Shown here: positions 11,537 through 24,589 of the stretch, one piece after another
Numbering within the stretch: position 1 is the first letter of the stretch
Layout of the letters: each line of letters starts with the position of its first letter
From: Bos javanicus
Lineage: Eukaryota > Chordata > Mammalia > Artiodactyla > Bovidae
Direction of reading: 5' to 3'
Length of the DNA: 64,000 bases
Assembly (NCBI RefSeq): GCF_032452875.1
Contig: NC_083869.1
Span: 120,534,001 to 120,598,000, forward strand
Notes under the pieces: model-generated
Database searches by the model: none
What the model was told of the DNA's origin: nothing
What the model saw: the letters and a program-made list of their open reading frames with translations, nothing else
Made by a program: the position numbers and the translations under genes

Positions 11537-14500
11537 GTACGGACTACTTCTTTTCCCCTCTTTTTTTTTTTTTTTTTAAATAAGTATACTTTGGATGTGT
11601 ATTAGAATATTTTTACATTTCCATGTAAATTTTCTAAAAATGTGAAAAGAAATTTGCTCTTTCCTTGCTAATTTCCCCCCAAAGGAATGTCAGAGTCATT
11701 TTCTTTGTAGGATTGAGTGTCTTCCTAAGATCCAGAAGGGGTCAGTAATTAAGAATAATTGGCATGACCCCTTCAGTTAGAAGTTTCCACACAGACTCAA
11801 CTGTGTCCCCACCTGGTGAAGTGGGAACCCCTTGGTTAGAAGGGAGTTCACACTGGGGTGTTGGGTGCAGGATGATGGACTTTGGGAAATGAGACCTCGT
11901 TCAGGTTTGAATGCCTCAACTCCCAAATGGCAGCACTTTAGCCAGTTAGCAAACGGAACCTGTATGGAAGAGAATCCTCAAGGTCTGTCTGAATGGAAGA
12001 TAACTGATCAGAGTTCTAGCCTAAAACTTCTTTTCTGGGGACAGAGCCTTGAAAGAGGAGTGAGTGAGAGTAAGGGGCATTTCAGAAAGGGGCATTTCAT
12101 CAAGTGTCTCAAGCATTATACTGCAGGGAGATACACAAGCAGCAAGAAAGTGGCTCATTAAACGCAGCACCCAGCGCTGGTAGTGCCCGTGTAATTTGGT
12201 GAGACAGGTTGCCCGCTCCATAGGTGAGAGGAGCCCAGAGCCAAGTGCACTCCAGCCTCGCTCATGATGAAATTAACTGGTAGAGACACAGCATCTTCAT
12301 GGGATGCCATCTGTCTTTTGAGCTTTCTTTGGATCCATGAGTGGATTGAACAGTCAGTCAAAGCCTCTGAGCTTGATTAACTGCGATGGGTGGACTGCCC
12401 TTCTGAAATGCCAGAAGACAAAAATGCCTGGGCTGGTTCTCATCTGCTTTCCCTCTGGAGGTCCGTCAAGGCCTGTGGCCCCTTAGCTACAAGGAGCTTT
12501 AGCCCTTCACATCCCCTCCCTCGTTAGACTCCGTCCTCCCTTTGGCCTCCTAGAGAAACACCAGAACCAGCTGACCTCACAGTGTAGATGCAGATGGGGT
12601 AGCAGCCCCAGTCTCCCTGCTAGAGGTCTGGCCACCAGGCTGCCCGAACAAAAGGCAACAAAGGGAGTAAAGCAAAGTGTGAATGAGCCAGTCCAGGGTT
12701 GGCCTTTCAGTGTGGCCCCGCGTCCCCATGTTCCTCTTCTCCTCTGGCTGCCTGTCCCTCTGACTCGGGTAGGGCAATGGTAAGGGAGAGAACAGAAAGG
12801 GATCCAGGAATGGTGGCCAGGACTCTGTGTCACCCATACACTCACACGCAGCCTCAGCCGTGTTCCTGCCCCAGGACATGTGAGGGCTGGGGCCTGGCCC
12901 TGGTTCCAGCGATGCCGGAACCTGACCCATGTCTCCACCTGTGCGCCTTAGACAACTGGGAAGAGGAGATATTCTCCTGACCTCTAAACCATCCATCAGT
13001 CCTGGGCTGAAGCCATTTTCATCCCTGTCCTTTGGTGGCCAGTGGCATCTTACCTCATGAGCTAAACAGCAAAACAGGCCTTGAGCAGGGTGTGCCTGGA
13101 TGGTGGTGGGGTGGGGGCTGGCCTCTGTGCCTGGGTGCTTTATACTTGTGATTGTGATGAGGCTGAGAGCAAGCGAGCCTGCCCACCTGACCCTCACGGC
13201 CTCCCTGTCGCCTTGTCCTCTAGGTGGGACGCTCGTCCCTGCTGGTGGGGAATCTCAAGAAGAAGTATGCACAGGGGTTCTTGCCTGAGAAACTTCCACA
13301 GCAGGACCATACCACCACCACTGACTCAGAGATGGAGGAGCCCTATCTGCAAGGTAGTGTGCCAGACCCTGGATGCCGGGGCTTTGGTTGGGGTGGAACC
13401 GGGACATCAGCAAGGATGGAAGGTCCTTTCCTGCTGTCCATGGAGGGTCTTGGAGCCAGAAATTGTGTGAACATGGCGGTCGACCAAACGTTTCCCCCAG
13501 TGCACACTCAGCCCTGTCCCTCGAAAGCGGATAGGAGCCCCTGTCCCCGGGGAAACGTGTGTCCTCCTCTCCAGCCCCGGATCCCCGGGAGTTACTGCTG
13601 AGTTATGGGCCAGCCGGCAAGTTGCGGCCTTCCTCCACTGCTTCAGGGGCCTGCTCTCAGGAGAGGGGCCAGCGCAGAGGCACACTGGAGCAAGTAAGGG
13701 CTGCACTTGCCACAGAAGCCCCTGGCTAAATGGAGGCGGGTGGGGTGCCTGCATGGCTACCATCTCCTGGGCTCTGATACCCAGGCTGGCAGCCAGCCGG
13801 ACCCCCCCCACCCCCCGCCCAGGAAGGGTAAAGTGATTGCAAACCAGCAGTGACAGACAGCATTAGCACTTTCCCTCTGGAGGGTCGCCTGCTTTCTTCT
13901 AGGGTTGTAAAGAAGGGGCGCTAGCCCTTCCCCACCGTGTTTTGTCTCCTAGCCCCTAAAAGAAGGAACTCTCAGGTGTCCAGGGTACGAAGTCATAAAA
14001 CAGCAGCAAAAGTGGGTTGGCACTATCCAGGCTGCTGCTGCAGGGCACAGCTGTGGGCACGAGGAACAGGCTGGGCAGAGTGTGAGAGGCCCCAGGGCAG
14101 GCTGTGGACAGTCCTGTGGGGACCACTCACTGTCCACACTTACGAACTTTCATGCTTTCAGAGTCCAAAGAGGAGGGCACTCCCCTCAAACTCAAGTGTG
14201 AGCTCTGTGGCCGGGTGGACTTCGCCTACAAGTTCAAGCGTTCCAAGCGCTTCTGTTCCATGGCTTGTGCAAAAAGGTAAGCACGCTCACTCCACTGCTG
14301 TGCCCAGCCCCTCCCCTCTCAGGGTTGCACCTTGATGCCCAGCTCCCTATTTCCGTGCCCTGCCTGGAAGCAGTGTCCTGTCACTTGTTCACCAAGAACT
14401 CCATGAGCAGGTCCAGGCAAGCAGCGGTAAGCCCACATGGAAGGAAGAGGCATTTAGCTTGTCTGGCCCTCCTCGGCACCCCGGCACCTGGCTTTGGCAG

Positions 14501-17500
14501 CTCCCATCTCCGTAGGGTTTGCCTAGGCCCCCAGTGGAAACGCTGCCCTGAGCCCCTGTACTGACTGCACCTCCCTTGTGAGCTCCTCCCGACTCAGAAG
14601 ACAGACGCTCACAGCAGGCAGCAGTGCTTACCGTGGGCCTGCCACGCGCAGGTTTCTGTGCTGAGCGTTGATACGCATGGTGTCGTCTCGTCTTCAGAGT
14701 AACCCTGTGAGCCAGGATTGCTGTCAGGCCCTCTGTACATGATGGGAAACTGAGGCACAAGAAGTACTTGTGCCTAAAGTCTTTGAGCTGGGGATCTAGA
14801 CGTCTGACTCGTAAGTGCTGTGTGGTCCTTGTGCCAAGGTGGAAGGGGCCTGAGCTCCCAAAAGAAGGGACTCTAGGCCCCCAGGCAGAAGGGCCCTGCG
14901 GACCAGTTAGAGTAGGGTTACCCCCAGCCCTCCTTCCCTGGGCTATGCTGGAGGTCCTCCCGGCACCTTTGTGATGCTTTGCCAAGCTGTCCCCCATCAG
15001 AACAGGGGACACTAGCTTCTGGGCACAGGTAACATGTGGAGTAGAATAGGGCAGCCCTGGGTTCTTCCCGTGAGCCAGGCAGTTGTGTCAAGCATGAGCT
15101 TGTGTAACTGCCAGACCAGTTACAGAAAGTGAGTGGTCTCATCCCCAACTCCAGATGGGAAAACAGAGGCTCAGGGGCTGAGTGACTTGCCCAGATTCAC
15201 ACAGCCAGTCCTGAGTGATGGACTTAGGATTGGAATGAGCAGACAGACTCAGATTTTGCCCCTTGGCTGCTCTTACTCCTCCTGGGGCCTGTGGGCACCC
15301 TGTGACTGCCCTGACCTCCCTTGTTCCTCTGACTCTGGCAGGTACAACGTGGGGTGCACCAAACGAGTGGGGCTTTTCCACTCAGACCGGAGCAAGCTGC
15401 AGAAGGCGGGAGCCACGACCCACAACCGCCGTCGGGCCAGCAAAGCCAGTCTGCCGACACTTACCAAGGATACCAAGAAGCAGGTGAGAGGCCAGAGGAG
15501 CCTGGAGCTCATTCTCTCAAGTCTCCACCGACTCCCCTTCCTAGCACAGCCCTGGGTGCCCACTGTCCTTTCTGCTGTGGCTGTCAGTGCTCCATCATAT
15601 TCTCATTTCTCCTGATGTGTCAAGTCAAGCCTTCCCCATGTCCCTTCAGAGAGCTCTCATTTAGACCCATGGATGCTCAAGAGGGACCCAGGGTCCCTCT
15701 TCCGCGACCTTGCCTCTGCTCACCCTGTTCTCCCAGTCTGCCTCCATCTTTGACTTCTGGGGCTGCACATGAAGACATAGGCTGTCCCAGGTAGCTACGC
15801 CTGCCTTACCTGAAGGGCTAGGGGAGAAGAAGCTAACACCCTTCATCTCCCCACCTTTTTGCTTCTCTGTGCATCAGAGCACTGAATCCTTAAAGGTCTC
15901 TATCAAAAACGAGGTGTTCTGTTCATTAAGTATGTTTCAGCACCAGCTATATGCCAGCAACTGTTAGGCACTAAAGCTCTGAATTGTGCTGTAAGAACTC
16001 ACAGCCTAGTGTGATGCTTTAGACCATGTGTTTTGCTGTTTATTGTTATTGTTCTGGTCTTAAACCTCTTTAAGAATCTGATGAAAGCTATAGTAAAAAA
16101 CGGACACATAAGGAAATCTACATGCTCTTTCGGGTCGTGCACAGACCAGTCCCCAAAACCCGTAGAGCCCTGGTTAAAAACCCACATTTACGAGAAAGAA
16201 TAGACCTGTAATGAGATTACTGCAGTGTGGGGTGGTACGTGCACCAGTAGTAGGACTCTCTGCTTAGGATCAGAGAGAGGACGTTGCAAAAGATACTTTT
16301 TGATCTAGAGTTCAAAGGTACGTAGCAGCCAGCCAGATAGAACGGGGAGACTGTACCTGCTTTTGCCCAGCACTCTTGTAGAGGCGGTTTACTCCCCCAT
16401 CCTGAGGAAAACTGTTTCTGCTCCCAGCCAACAGGCACCGTCCCCCTTTCAGTTACCGCTGCCCTGCAGCTAACACACAGCCAGGAGGACTCCAGCCGTT
16501 GCTCAGATAACTCAAGCTACGAGGAACCCTTGTCCCCCATCTCAGCCAGCTCGTCCACCTCCCGCCGGCGACAAGGCCCGCGGGACCTGGAGCTCCCTGA
16601 CGTGCACATGCGGGACCTGGTGGGCATGGGACACCACTTCCTGCCAAGTGAGCCCACCAAGTGGAACGTGGACGATGTCTACGAGTTCATCCGCTCTCTG
16701 CCAGGTAAGTCCCTGGGAGTTCCATGCCTGCCTGGAGTAGCAAAGAATGAGAGGGCGTGAGAGACCTCACCTCCTACCCCCAGGAGAGACCACAGGTTCA
16801 GTGAGAGATGCAGGTTCAGGAACAGGGGGCAGGGATAAGCGTGAGGAGATTACTGCCCATGAGAGCTTACCTTCTAGCACAGAGCCCTGACTGGTGTCCT
16901 GTGGCCGGACGCCAACATATCTGTGGGCTCTGCGAGGGGCCTGTGTGGCAGATGATGACGTAACCTACCCTATGTGTCTCCAGGGCAAGTTGGGAGGGGC
17001 GTCAGGTGGGAATGAAGGAAAACTGTCAAGGAGAACGTCAGAACACAGGACATGGACACCAAGTGGCAGTGGCCACGCAGGCCTGTGCCTGATGGAGAGG
17101 TTGCATCAGGGAGCAGCCTGGACAGAGACACAGAAGCACGTGAGGGAGCCACAGGCCGCCCGTGACCCTGGGCATGCAGGGTCTCAGGGCGAGGATCTAG
17201 AAAGGAAGCTCGAAAGACAGAGCTCGCATCTCCACGGCTGTGCTTGTTGAGGCCCCACAGCCTTTTCACGGTTTCTCCTGCCAGTCTCACCCAGCCACTG
17301 GCCAGGTCAGGTAGTGATGGCAGCCATAAGCCAGTTCATTCAGAGACTAAAGTGGGCTATGGTGGTTGAGAGCGGGCTTCGGACTTAAACAGAACTGGGC
17401 TCAAATCCCGGCTCTGCCACTTAACCCAGTGTGTTGGTTATCTATCGCTGCAGCCCCACCGTTTGTCAGCACACAGGTGGTTGGAGTGGGCATTCTTAGG

Positions 17501-19973
17501 CGGCTGTGGTGTCAGCCAAGGCTGAGGCCATCTGAAGGCTCGAGTGGGGCTGTTGGCTCCATCCTCAGGTGCCTCACTCGTGATTCTCAGGGAGGGGATG
17601 GCCGTTGGCAAGAGGCCTCGGTCACCGTCCACACGGGTCTCTTCAGAACACTCATGCTCTGGTATTCTCGTGATGTGGCAGCCAGTTGACCCCCAGGAGG
17701 AGATCTAAGAGCGCAAGGTGGAAGCCACCTGCTGTGCCCTTTATGATCTAGCCTCAGAAATCACATATTGTCACTTCAACAGTATCTTATTGACCACACA
17801 GGTCAACCCCATTCATTGTGAAGGCCTCATGAAGGCATGAAAGCAGGGGTTATTGGAGGGAGCTACTTGGAGGCCAGTTAGCGTAGTTCACCCCAGTGAT
17901 TCAGGTTCCCCCCTCATGCAGCACCCCCACCCCCACCCGAGGCCCCACGGGTCTCATCCCATCACAGCAGTGGTTCAGGGTCTTAGGATCTCAGCATCTG
18001 ACTCAGGTCCAGGCCCAGATGAAATTCGCTGGGTCCAGCTCCTCCAGGGGAGTTCCCCCAGTCTTCACACCTGCGAACGAGGAGGGTCTTCGTTTCCCCT
18101 CCACTAACCTAGGAGATGGTGGGACGGGCACAGGGCCATCACGGTAGATGTGCCTGTTGAAGAACGGAGCACACAAGAGGCCTCAGGAGTCACCAGCCCA
18201 CACCAGGCGTGTGTGGGCGTTTCCTTGATGACAAGGACGCCAAGCCTGGAGTGGTCCTCCTCCTCTCTGGGTCCTACCTGACCCCTCCTTCCTCTCCTTG
18301 GAAGGAGGTGGCTGGTGGAGTTGTTTGCTCAGCCTGCTTCCTGTTGCCCTTATTTCCTGTCACCTCTGGCCCTTGCAGTCCAAGTGAGCAGTGTTTCTGC
18401 CAGACGAGTCTCTCACTCTTTGTGGGCTTTTTAAATAAATCTTATTCAAAAGTGTCTTCAAGACAAGCCCTACTCCATATTAGGCTTCATCTGAAGCTGA
18501 GGGACTGAGGCCTTAACAGTGTAAGGAGCCCGTCTGTTGAATGGAGAGGCTCTGTGAGTCACACCCATAAAATCCTGAGAGAGCATTTGATCCAGCAGTT
18601 CTCTGAGGCCACACCTTAGAGCTTCCTGCAGTCTTAACAGATGATTTAAGACACCCCCGCTGTCTCATCTTTAGACTGTTTTTTTTTACTGCGTCCTGGA
18701 TTTGGTCTTTGCCGGGAAACCATTTTTTTTTTTTTTTAAGATTATGTGCTGCTGAAACAAGCACTAAAAACCATTTCTTAATTTTAGCGTCATTTGCCAT
18801 CTGGAGAGGCTGAGGATTTTCAGAAGCAGCAAATCCAGGCTCTTTCCTGTTTCCCAGTTTTCCCCCTCGAATTTCCCACAGCCGAGCTGGGAAGCCAGGC
18901 AGTACCTGCAGGCTCTGCCTGGGGTCCCCTGAGCCGGAGTGCTGGTTCAGTGGGAGTCTCACACTCACCAGGTCACCACCAGGAACAGTGTGGCTGAATT
19001 TTCCATTTCATACCAAGGATCCCTCTTCTTCCAGTTTCCAGTAACCATTTCCTCACTTTGCTTTAAGCCTCCCCAGCAGTCTCCTCAAAGGCCATCAGGC
19101 TTCTGTGAAGTCTCTCAGGAAACCTTAGATATTCTTCTCTAAGTCACTCCCGCCCCCACCCACTACTGCATCCCAGGCCACACCCACACTGTTAAGGGGT
19201 GGTGATGGTAGCACTCCCTCTTCCAGATACCAAAATTTGCATTAGTTATTCACTGCTGGGAAACGTTATCCCAAGCCTAGTGGCCTATAATAGTCAACAT
19301 CTCAAGAGTTCTGGGGAGTGGCTTAGTGGGTACTTCTGGCTTGGGGCATCTTTCAAGGCCCCCATAATGATGGCAGCAGGAGTGCAGGTACCTACAGGCC
19401 TGGAGCTGGAGGAGCACCCTTCCCAGCCACAATCCTAGGGCAGCGGGGGGCTGACTCTGGGCAGAAGGCCTCAGTCCCTCTCCAAGTGGGCGCCTCCAGA
19501 GTGCTGCTTGAGTGCCCTCGTGACATAGTGGCTGACTCACTCCAAAAGAGATTATCCAAAAGACTAAGGTGAAGTCGCCTCCCCGGGGGTAGCCCTGTCC
19601 ACGGAGAGGGTGGTGGGTGAACAAGGACACATGTAAACAAGGAGGCCATGGTAGAGTCTGGCTACCCTGAGTAAGTCACTCAGCCTCTCAAGCTGTAAAG
19701 TGAGAACTGCATCGGCTTCCTCAAGGGCTGGTCGTGAGGGTTAAGTGAAATGGGGCTTCTGAAGGGCAGTGACCGCTTGTAGCCCAGGTTGACACTGTCT
19801 TTGGTCACATCCCCTCAGGCTGCCAGGAAATCGCAGAGGAGTTCCGTGCCCAGGAGATAGACGGGCAAGCTCTGCTGCTGCTCAAGGAGGACCACCTGAT
19901 GAGTGCCATGAACATCAAGCTGGGGCCAGCCCTTAAGATCTACGCACGCATCAGCATGCTCAAGGACTCCTAG
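11334..19973 (+). CDS. PHC2: PHC2, polyhomeotic homolog 2, C-terminal coding exons
   Basis: PHC2 is a core subunit of canonical Polycomb repressive complex 1 in the nucleus; its SAM domain polymerises and helps cluster Polycomb-bound chromatin. Six exons join in phase: 11334-11536, 13224-13353, 14162-14276, 15342-15483, 16428-16704 and 19819-19973, each with AG acceptor and GT donor. The peptide contains the HD1-like segment before the finger (IVKPQILTHVIEGFVI), an FCS zinc finger with CELCG and FCSMACAKRYNVGC cysteines, a Ser-rich linker, and a C-terminal SAM domain from WNVDDVYEFI to the end, KIYARISMLKDS. The first exon starts inside a codon, so the long form continues upstream. An ATG at 11384 would give exactly 323 residues, which matches the short human isoform as I recall it. 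PHC1 and PHC3 are the alternatives; the linker text and the A3GALT2 neighbour favour PHC2. Confidence 0.95.
13224..13353 (+). CDS. PHC2: PHC2 exon
   Basis: The acceptor is cctctag and the donor is caag then gtagtg. It encodes VGRSSLLVGNLKKKYAQGF through EMEEPYLQ and ends after one base of a Glu codon, which matches the next exon. Confidence 0.94.
14162..14276 (+). CDS. PHC2: PHC2 exon, FCS zinc finger
   Basis: The acceptor is gctttcag and the donor is aaaaag then gtaagc. It encodes ESKEEGTPLKLK, then the FCS finger CELCGRVDFAYKF..RFCSMACAK, whose four cysteines are present. The FCS finger is the nucleic-acid-binding module of polyhomeotic proteins. Confidence 0.95.
14640..14830 (-). repeat. 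MIR SINE fragment in PHC2 intron
   Basis: Reverse MIR pattern with tgggaaactgaggcacaaga and a preceding agtaaccctgtgagccagga block. Confidence 0.65.
15085..15275 (-). repeat. MIR SINE fragment in PHC2 intron
   Basis: Reverse MIR: gggaaaacagaggctcaggg, then gagtgacttgcccagattca and a cacacagccag block. It ends shortly before the exon at 15342. Confidence 0.75.
15342..15483 (+). CDS. PHC2: PHC2 exon after the FCS finger
   Basis: The acceptor is ctctggcag and the donor is aagcag then gtgaga. It encodes YNVGCTKRVGLFH through TKDTKKQ, a basic segment directly after the finger. Confidence 0.94.
16428..16704 (+). CDS. PHC2: PHC2 exon, linker and start of SAM domain
   Basis: The acceptor is tgctcccag and the donor is ccag then gtaagt. 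It encodes PTGTVPLSVTAALQL, a Ser-rich linker, then PTKWNVDDVYEFIRSLP, the first part of the SAM domain. A 3.1-kb intron splits the SAM domain after this point. Confidence 0.95.
17355..17432 (+). repeat. MIR SINE fragment in PHC2 intron
   Basis: Forward MIR head: ggctcaaatcccggctctgc, followed by cacttaac. Confidence 0.65.
17433..17890 (+). repeat. Ancient interspersed repeat, family name not assigned
   Basis: It opens gttggttatctatcgctgca and closes near ggagctacttggaggccag, a familiar mammalian repeat outline that I cannot name with certainty. A second diverged copy lies at about 19235-19668 in the same intron. Confidence 0.5.
19235..19668 (+). repeat. Ancient interspersed repeat, second copy of the unnamed family
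   Basis: It opens gcattagttattcactgctg, passes through a cctagtggcctataatag block, and closes near aaggaggccatggtagagtc. The layout parallels the copy at 17433-17890. Confidence 0.5.
19669..19790 (+). repeat. MIR-like fragment in PHC2 intron
   Basis: The pattern gtaagtcactcagcctctca then gtgagggttaagtgaaatg fits the second half of a forward MIR. It ends about 30 bases before the last PHC2 exon. Confidence 0.5.
19819..19973 (+). CDS. PHC2: PHC2 last coding exon, rest of SAM domain
   Basis: The acceptor is cccctcag. The exon encodes GCQEIAEEFRAQEIDGQALL through KIYARISMLKDS and a TAG stop at 19971-19973. It holds the helices that form the head-to-tail SAM polymer contact in polyhomeotic proteins. 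Confidence 0.95.
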
Positions 19974-21240
19974 GGCTGGCCGGGCGCCGGGGCTCCTCCT
20001 CCCGACCGAGCAGAGCCGGTGGACACTCCTGGGGGCCCAGAGCAGGGCCGGTCAAGGGAAGGGCCCCCGCTGCGGGGCGTAGCTGGGGAGGAGGTCTCGG
20101 GACCTCCTTGGTGGCTCTCAGGGGCCTTTCTTTCTGTGGGAGGGGCAGAGAGGTAGGTGGCACAGAAGATGGGGCTTTATGCTTGTAAATATTGATAGCA
20201 CTGGCTTCCTCCAAAGTCCCACGACTCTAGCCCCGCTTCTCTTCCCCTCTTTCTGTCCCCCATTTTCCAGGGGGTATGTGGTCAGGGCTCCCAACCTGAG
20301 TTGGGTCACTTCCCAGGGCAGCCGCCGGGCCTGGAGAGAGGCCTCGGAAGCCCTCGCCTGCCTTCCTCCTCTTCTTTCTCGGGGCCCAGCTCGCTCTTCC
20401 GTTGCCAGCTTCTCCCACTTCAGCCTGTTACTGAAGCCGCCAGAAGGGTTCTCCCCCCTCACCCCCTGCAGGTGGAGGGAGAGAAGCTGGGCCCGGTTTG
20501 GCCACACCTGCGAGTACAGACGCCTTAACGCTGTGTGTGTGACTGTGTGACTGTGTGGGAGCCTGGACTGACTGACGGGCCGAGAGCCCCCCCGGCATCT
20601 CCGGGTGTTTTGTAGCAAACAGCCACTTAGTGCTTTGTCCCGGACTCCACTCAGCCTCGGGATGGGGAATAGGAAAAAGGGCTGCCTCGGTGCAGAGGCA
20701 GGATCAGAAAGCGATGCAGGTTAGCAGGAGATTTTCCTTTCCAGATTGTCGTGGTGTCTCTGCAGCCCTTTCCTGCACTGTGACGCCCCCCGCCCCGACT
20801 GCCCTGCTGTGTCACAGATGGCATTAAGGAAGCTGCCAGTGGGCTGGGCCACACTGCGCCTCCTGGTCTTGCCTGTCCACCCACCCTGAGAGCCCAGTGG
20901 TGGGGCCCAGAGAACGTCCAAGGGCGGAAGAGCTGGAGTGACCGCCGAGGTGAAGAAGGCAGCCTTCGGCCTCGACTCCCACACTTCTTTGCCTCTGGAA
21001 CTTGCTGGCAGCAGTGTGAGCTGCCCGTGGAGGAGGCGGGGCAGGAAGGGCGAGGGCTGGCCTCTGACCTGCCCTGCACGCTGCAGGCTCCGGGGGAAGA
21101 GTTGGACTCTCCCCAGGGGAGGGTGGGTGCCCTTCTCAGTTCATGCTGTTCCCCACTCACACCCCCAGGCAGGGTTGGAAATGAAGGACTTTTTTAACCT
21201 TTTTTTGTTTTTTAAAAATAAATCCGTAAAATCCATTCCT
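19974..21240 (+). other. PHC2: PHC2 3' untranslated region
   Basis: GC-rich sequence after the PHC2 stop, with no repeats and no conserved reading frame, ending at a canonical polyadenylation signal about 1.25 kb downstream. The extent is inferred from the first good signal. A further AATAAA near 21710 could serve a longer form. Confidence 0.75.
21217..21222 (+). terminator. PHC2: PHC2 polyadenylation signal AATAAA
   Basis: A canonical AATAAA in an A-rich context after a T-rich tract. It is the first strong signal after the PHC2 stop codon, and cleavage is expected 10-30 bases further on. Confidence 0.75.
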
Positions 21241-24200
21241 TCTGTGCCTTTCTCCCCGGGGATGCCTTTCTGTGATCCTGAAGAGCTACTTTTCACCTGC
21301 AAGGAGAGGGTGGGTCCCTGGGCTGGTAGGGGGATGACCACCTTGACTGGACAGCGTATCCTCCACACTTTGCCATGTCATCTGAAGGCACACTCAGCCC
21401 CGGTTCAGGTCCCACCTGTTCTTCACGGGTATTCCTTGGGAGTGCAAGGGTCCAGGGCCCCTTCAACTCTGAGCCTGCCGACCTGCCACTGCCGCTGGGG
21501 AGACAGGACGCTGTTCGTCAGGAATACCTGGCACACCAGAGGCAGAGCCCAGAGCTCCCCACCCTCACGCGCACCTGTGGTGGGTGCGGCTTCGTGTCCA
21601 GCACCGCCCTTGGGGTGACTGCCTCACTCGACAGCTGAGCATTCTTTGGATGCTGGAATAGCGAACTATTAGGAGAGTCTCTGCCACAGGAGGCAATTGC
21701 CTAAGCCTCGAATAAAGAAGGGGCCTTCCAAGCACAGGCCGTTTGTGCACTCAATTAGTCTGTAACAGAGGGGCCCAGGGAGATTGATTAGCAGGGACCT
21801 TCTGAGAACTAATACCCACATCTTGATGACAACTCTGCAGAAAACCTTTAAGATGTAACTACTTCCTGGAAGAAGAGGAGAAACAAACAACTGACTAGTT
21901 GACCACCCACAGGATGGAGCTAGGACTTGGGAAGTCTGGTCTACAGAAGGTCGGGAATGGCTAGCCGGACAGGGGCCAGCATGGGACCCTGGGCTGAGGG
22001 CGAGTGGGGAGGGTCCCCCATGAAGACCCCCGTGTTGCCCACCCCACTCCAGGGCAGGGGAGCGGGCCACTGTGGCCTGTGCAGCTTGGCGAGTCCATGC
22101 TGGACCTCGACTTTAGCTTTCTGGAGGACAAAGCCAGGCCCAGCTGGAGTGTCCTTGTATGTGAGGTGGGAGAGGGAGCTGGAACTCCTGAAAGAGGATA
22201 GCGTGGATCTGCAGGGCTGACACAGGTAAGCACACCCCTGCTGTCTCCACTCTGGGTGGAAGGCCTCAGTCTGAAGGGTGCTTCCTTCAACATATTCGCT
22301 CCTGATGTTCATGCTTTACACAGAATTTTGCAAAACTTTTGATCGTGACCGACAGTTTGTTCCCCACCCTCATATATGTACTAAGATGTATGTAACTGAA
22401 GCAAAACAATAATACCTATCCTGATGTAAAATACATTCTGCTAATTTTCAGTTCATGTTCATAATTTTAAAATCTTGGTCATGATCTATGAATTGATTTC
22501 TGATGAATCATATTCTGCACTTGAAAAAAAAAAACCGCCTGGTGTAAACCTTTCCAGAACCTTTCCATCTTACAGTCTTGTGTTGCCCTTACCCTATCCT
22601 GGCTGACTGGTATGCACACACTGTTTTACTGAAGAGGTCAAGGGCTCCTGGAGGTGAAGTGTGCAAAGTCTCAATCAGGTACCCTTGAGTTGTGGCTGGA
22701 ACTCTGCAGAACAGGGTTCTCGCTGGGTGGCAAACACCACAGAGGACCTGAAGAGGGGCACAAGGACCTGCCCCCCCGCCACCCCCAGGGGAGGAAAAAG
22801 CATTGGGACAACATGACTCGGTGCCTCTGGCCAACCAGAGCCACCTACTCAGATCCACCCTCTTCAAGGTGATTGGCCCCAGGGCAGGGGGTTCTCTCCG
22901 GGCAGTTCGTCCCACTTGGTCCTGGGGGCGTGGTTTCTGATACATGGCCTGGAACGGCTTTGTTCCAGTCACCAGGTCATTTCTTCCCTGGCTCTTGGCT
23001 GAGGTGGTTCTCAGAAGTCTGTCCCACCTGCTCCTTGACATGGCTTTCAGGGAAGGACCCAGGTGAGAGGGGACGCTGCCAGTGTCTGGGGGAAGATGGG
23101 GCATGACAACTGTCCTGAGAGGAGTCCAGTCTGGTGGCCAGAACAGTCAAGGAGGCACCAAGGCTGGCCCGCTGAGAACGAGCTGAGCCATAGAGGTCCT
23201 TGGGGGAAAGTGGCTGGACGGGCATCGCCGTGGGGTATGGTCAGTCCAGGGCACGAATGGGGCAGTGGGGGAAGACAGCATCCTGGGAGATCTCGTAGCT
23301 TGTGAAGAGTATGGTGACTCTCCTGCTGCCCTTAACTCTGACCCCATGGTGAACAGAAAACAGACTTTGGGATGCACTTCCCACTGAAACAGAGCTCTCT
23401 ATTCCCACTGGGAGTGACCGTCCTGGTCTGCAAATTTATTCCCGCTTAGGAACTAACAATTGATCTTTAACCACCTCCTGAAAGTGAGGAGGGTCCAGGA
23501 GCCAGTGTGAGGCGGCCTTGAGAGATGGCCTCCTGCAGGTGGGAGCTGGGTGGGGGGTCCTTTTAAAATTATCTGAGCAAGGAACAGGGAACAGTGGGTC
23601 AGGCAGATGCCTCTGTGGACTAGGGTTCCCAGGCTGGGACATGGGAGGAGGGATTGGCAGGACCTGATGGGTGCTCGTTGAAGGCCTAGGTGTCAGAACC
23701 CTCCCAGGCCTGACAGAGCCCACCTGGACCACTTGGGGATGGCTCTGCCTGGCTGCCCTGGACGGAGGGACTGGCTAAGAGCATGGGATGGCAGAGAAGG
23801 CTCTGCTCCAGCATTTTCTGCCCTTGCCAACCCACCCACCCCATGGTGTCCCTGTAGGGGGCAGCCTCGTTTCCAAGAGCAACTGTAAAATAGCTCCATA
23901 ATGTTTATATTTATTACATATTGAAAGGATATATTGGATTAAATTATTAAAACTTCAGTTTTTTCCACTCTCTCAACATGGCTACTATTACTAGAATAAT
24001 TTATATTCCTGGCTCACATTATATTTCTATTTTCTCATGTTTTTATAAAAGAACAGAGATGTACACGTCTATGTACATTTTGTAAAAGAACACAGATGCA
24101 CAGGTGCACGGGTACGGGAGCCTTCCCCTCACAGAAGTGAGGTCGGCCTCTATGCACAGTTCTGTTACTTCCTCTTCCACTGAGTCCCTTAGGCCCTCTT

Positions 24201-24589
24201 TTCCAGAGAGCACGTATCCACCAACCTCATCCTTTTCAATGGCCAGGCTGCTCTCCATTGCACGCGGATGCATTACTCATTCACCCTCCTCTCCACGGAC
24301 CAACACTGGGGTGGTTTATCTCCATCTACTTTTTCCAGCAATACTCGGAGAACCACCTTGGTCTGCTGGCTGTGCAGTCTCATTTCCAGAAGGGTAAAGT
24401 TGGGTCTGGTGTGAGTGTGTGAAATGGTTTTGTAGGCCCTGTAGGCAGAACTGAGGTGGACTTCACCTTGCAGTCACTAGAAAGGCTTAAAACTGCTTGC
24501 TCTTTCCAAATGGCTCTGTATTTTTCCTTCATTAAAAGAAGCAATAAAAGCACATTAGAGACAGGTGGGAGGAAAAATAAAGGAAAAAA

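Noticed and set aside
12577..13197. A 206-codon minus-strand open frame in the PHC2 intron
   Set aside because: No recognisable domain, no splice or codon pattern, and it lies in an intron of a well-defined gene. GC-rich chance frame.
20938..21618. A 226-codon open frame running through the PHC2 3' UTR
   Set aside because: It crosses the poly(A) signal and encodes no recognisable domain. It is explained by low stop density in GC-rich sequence.
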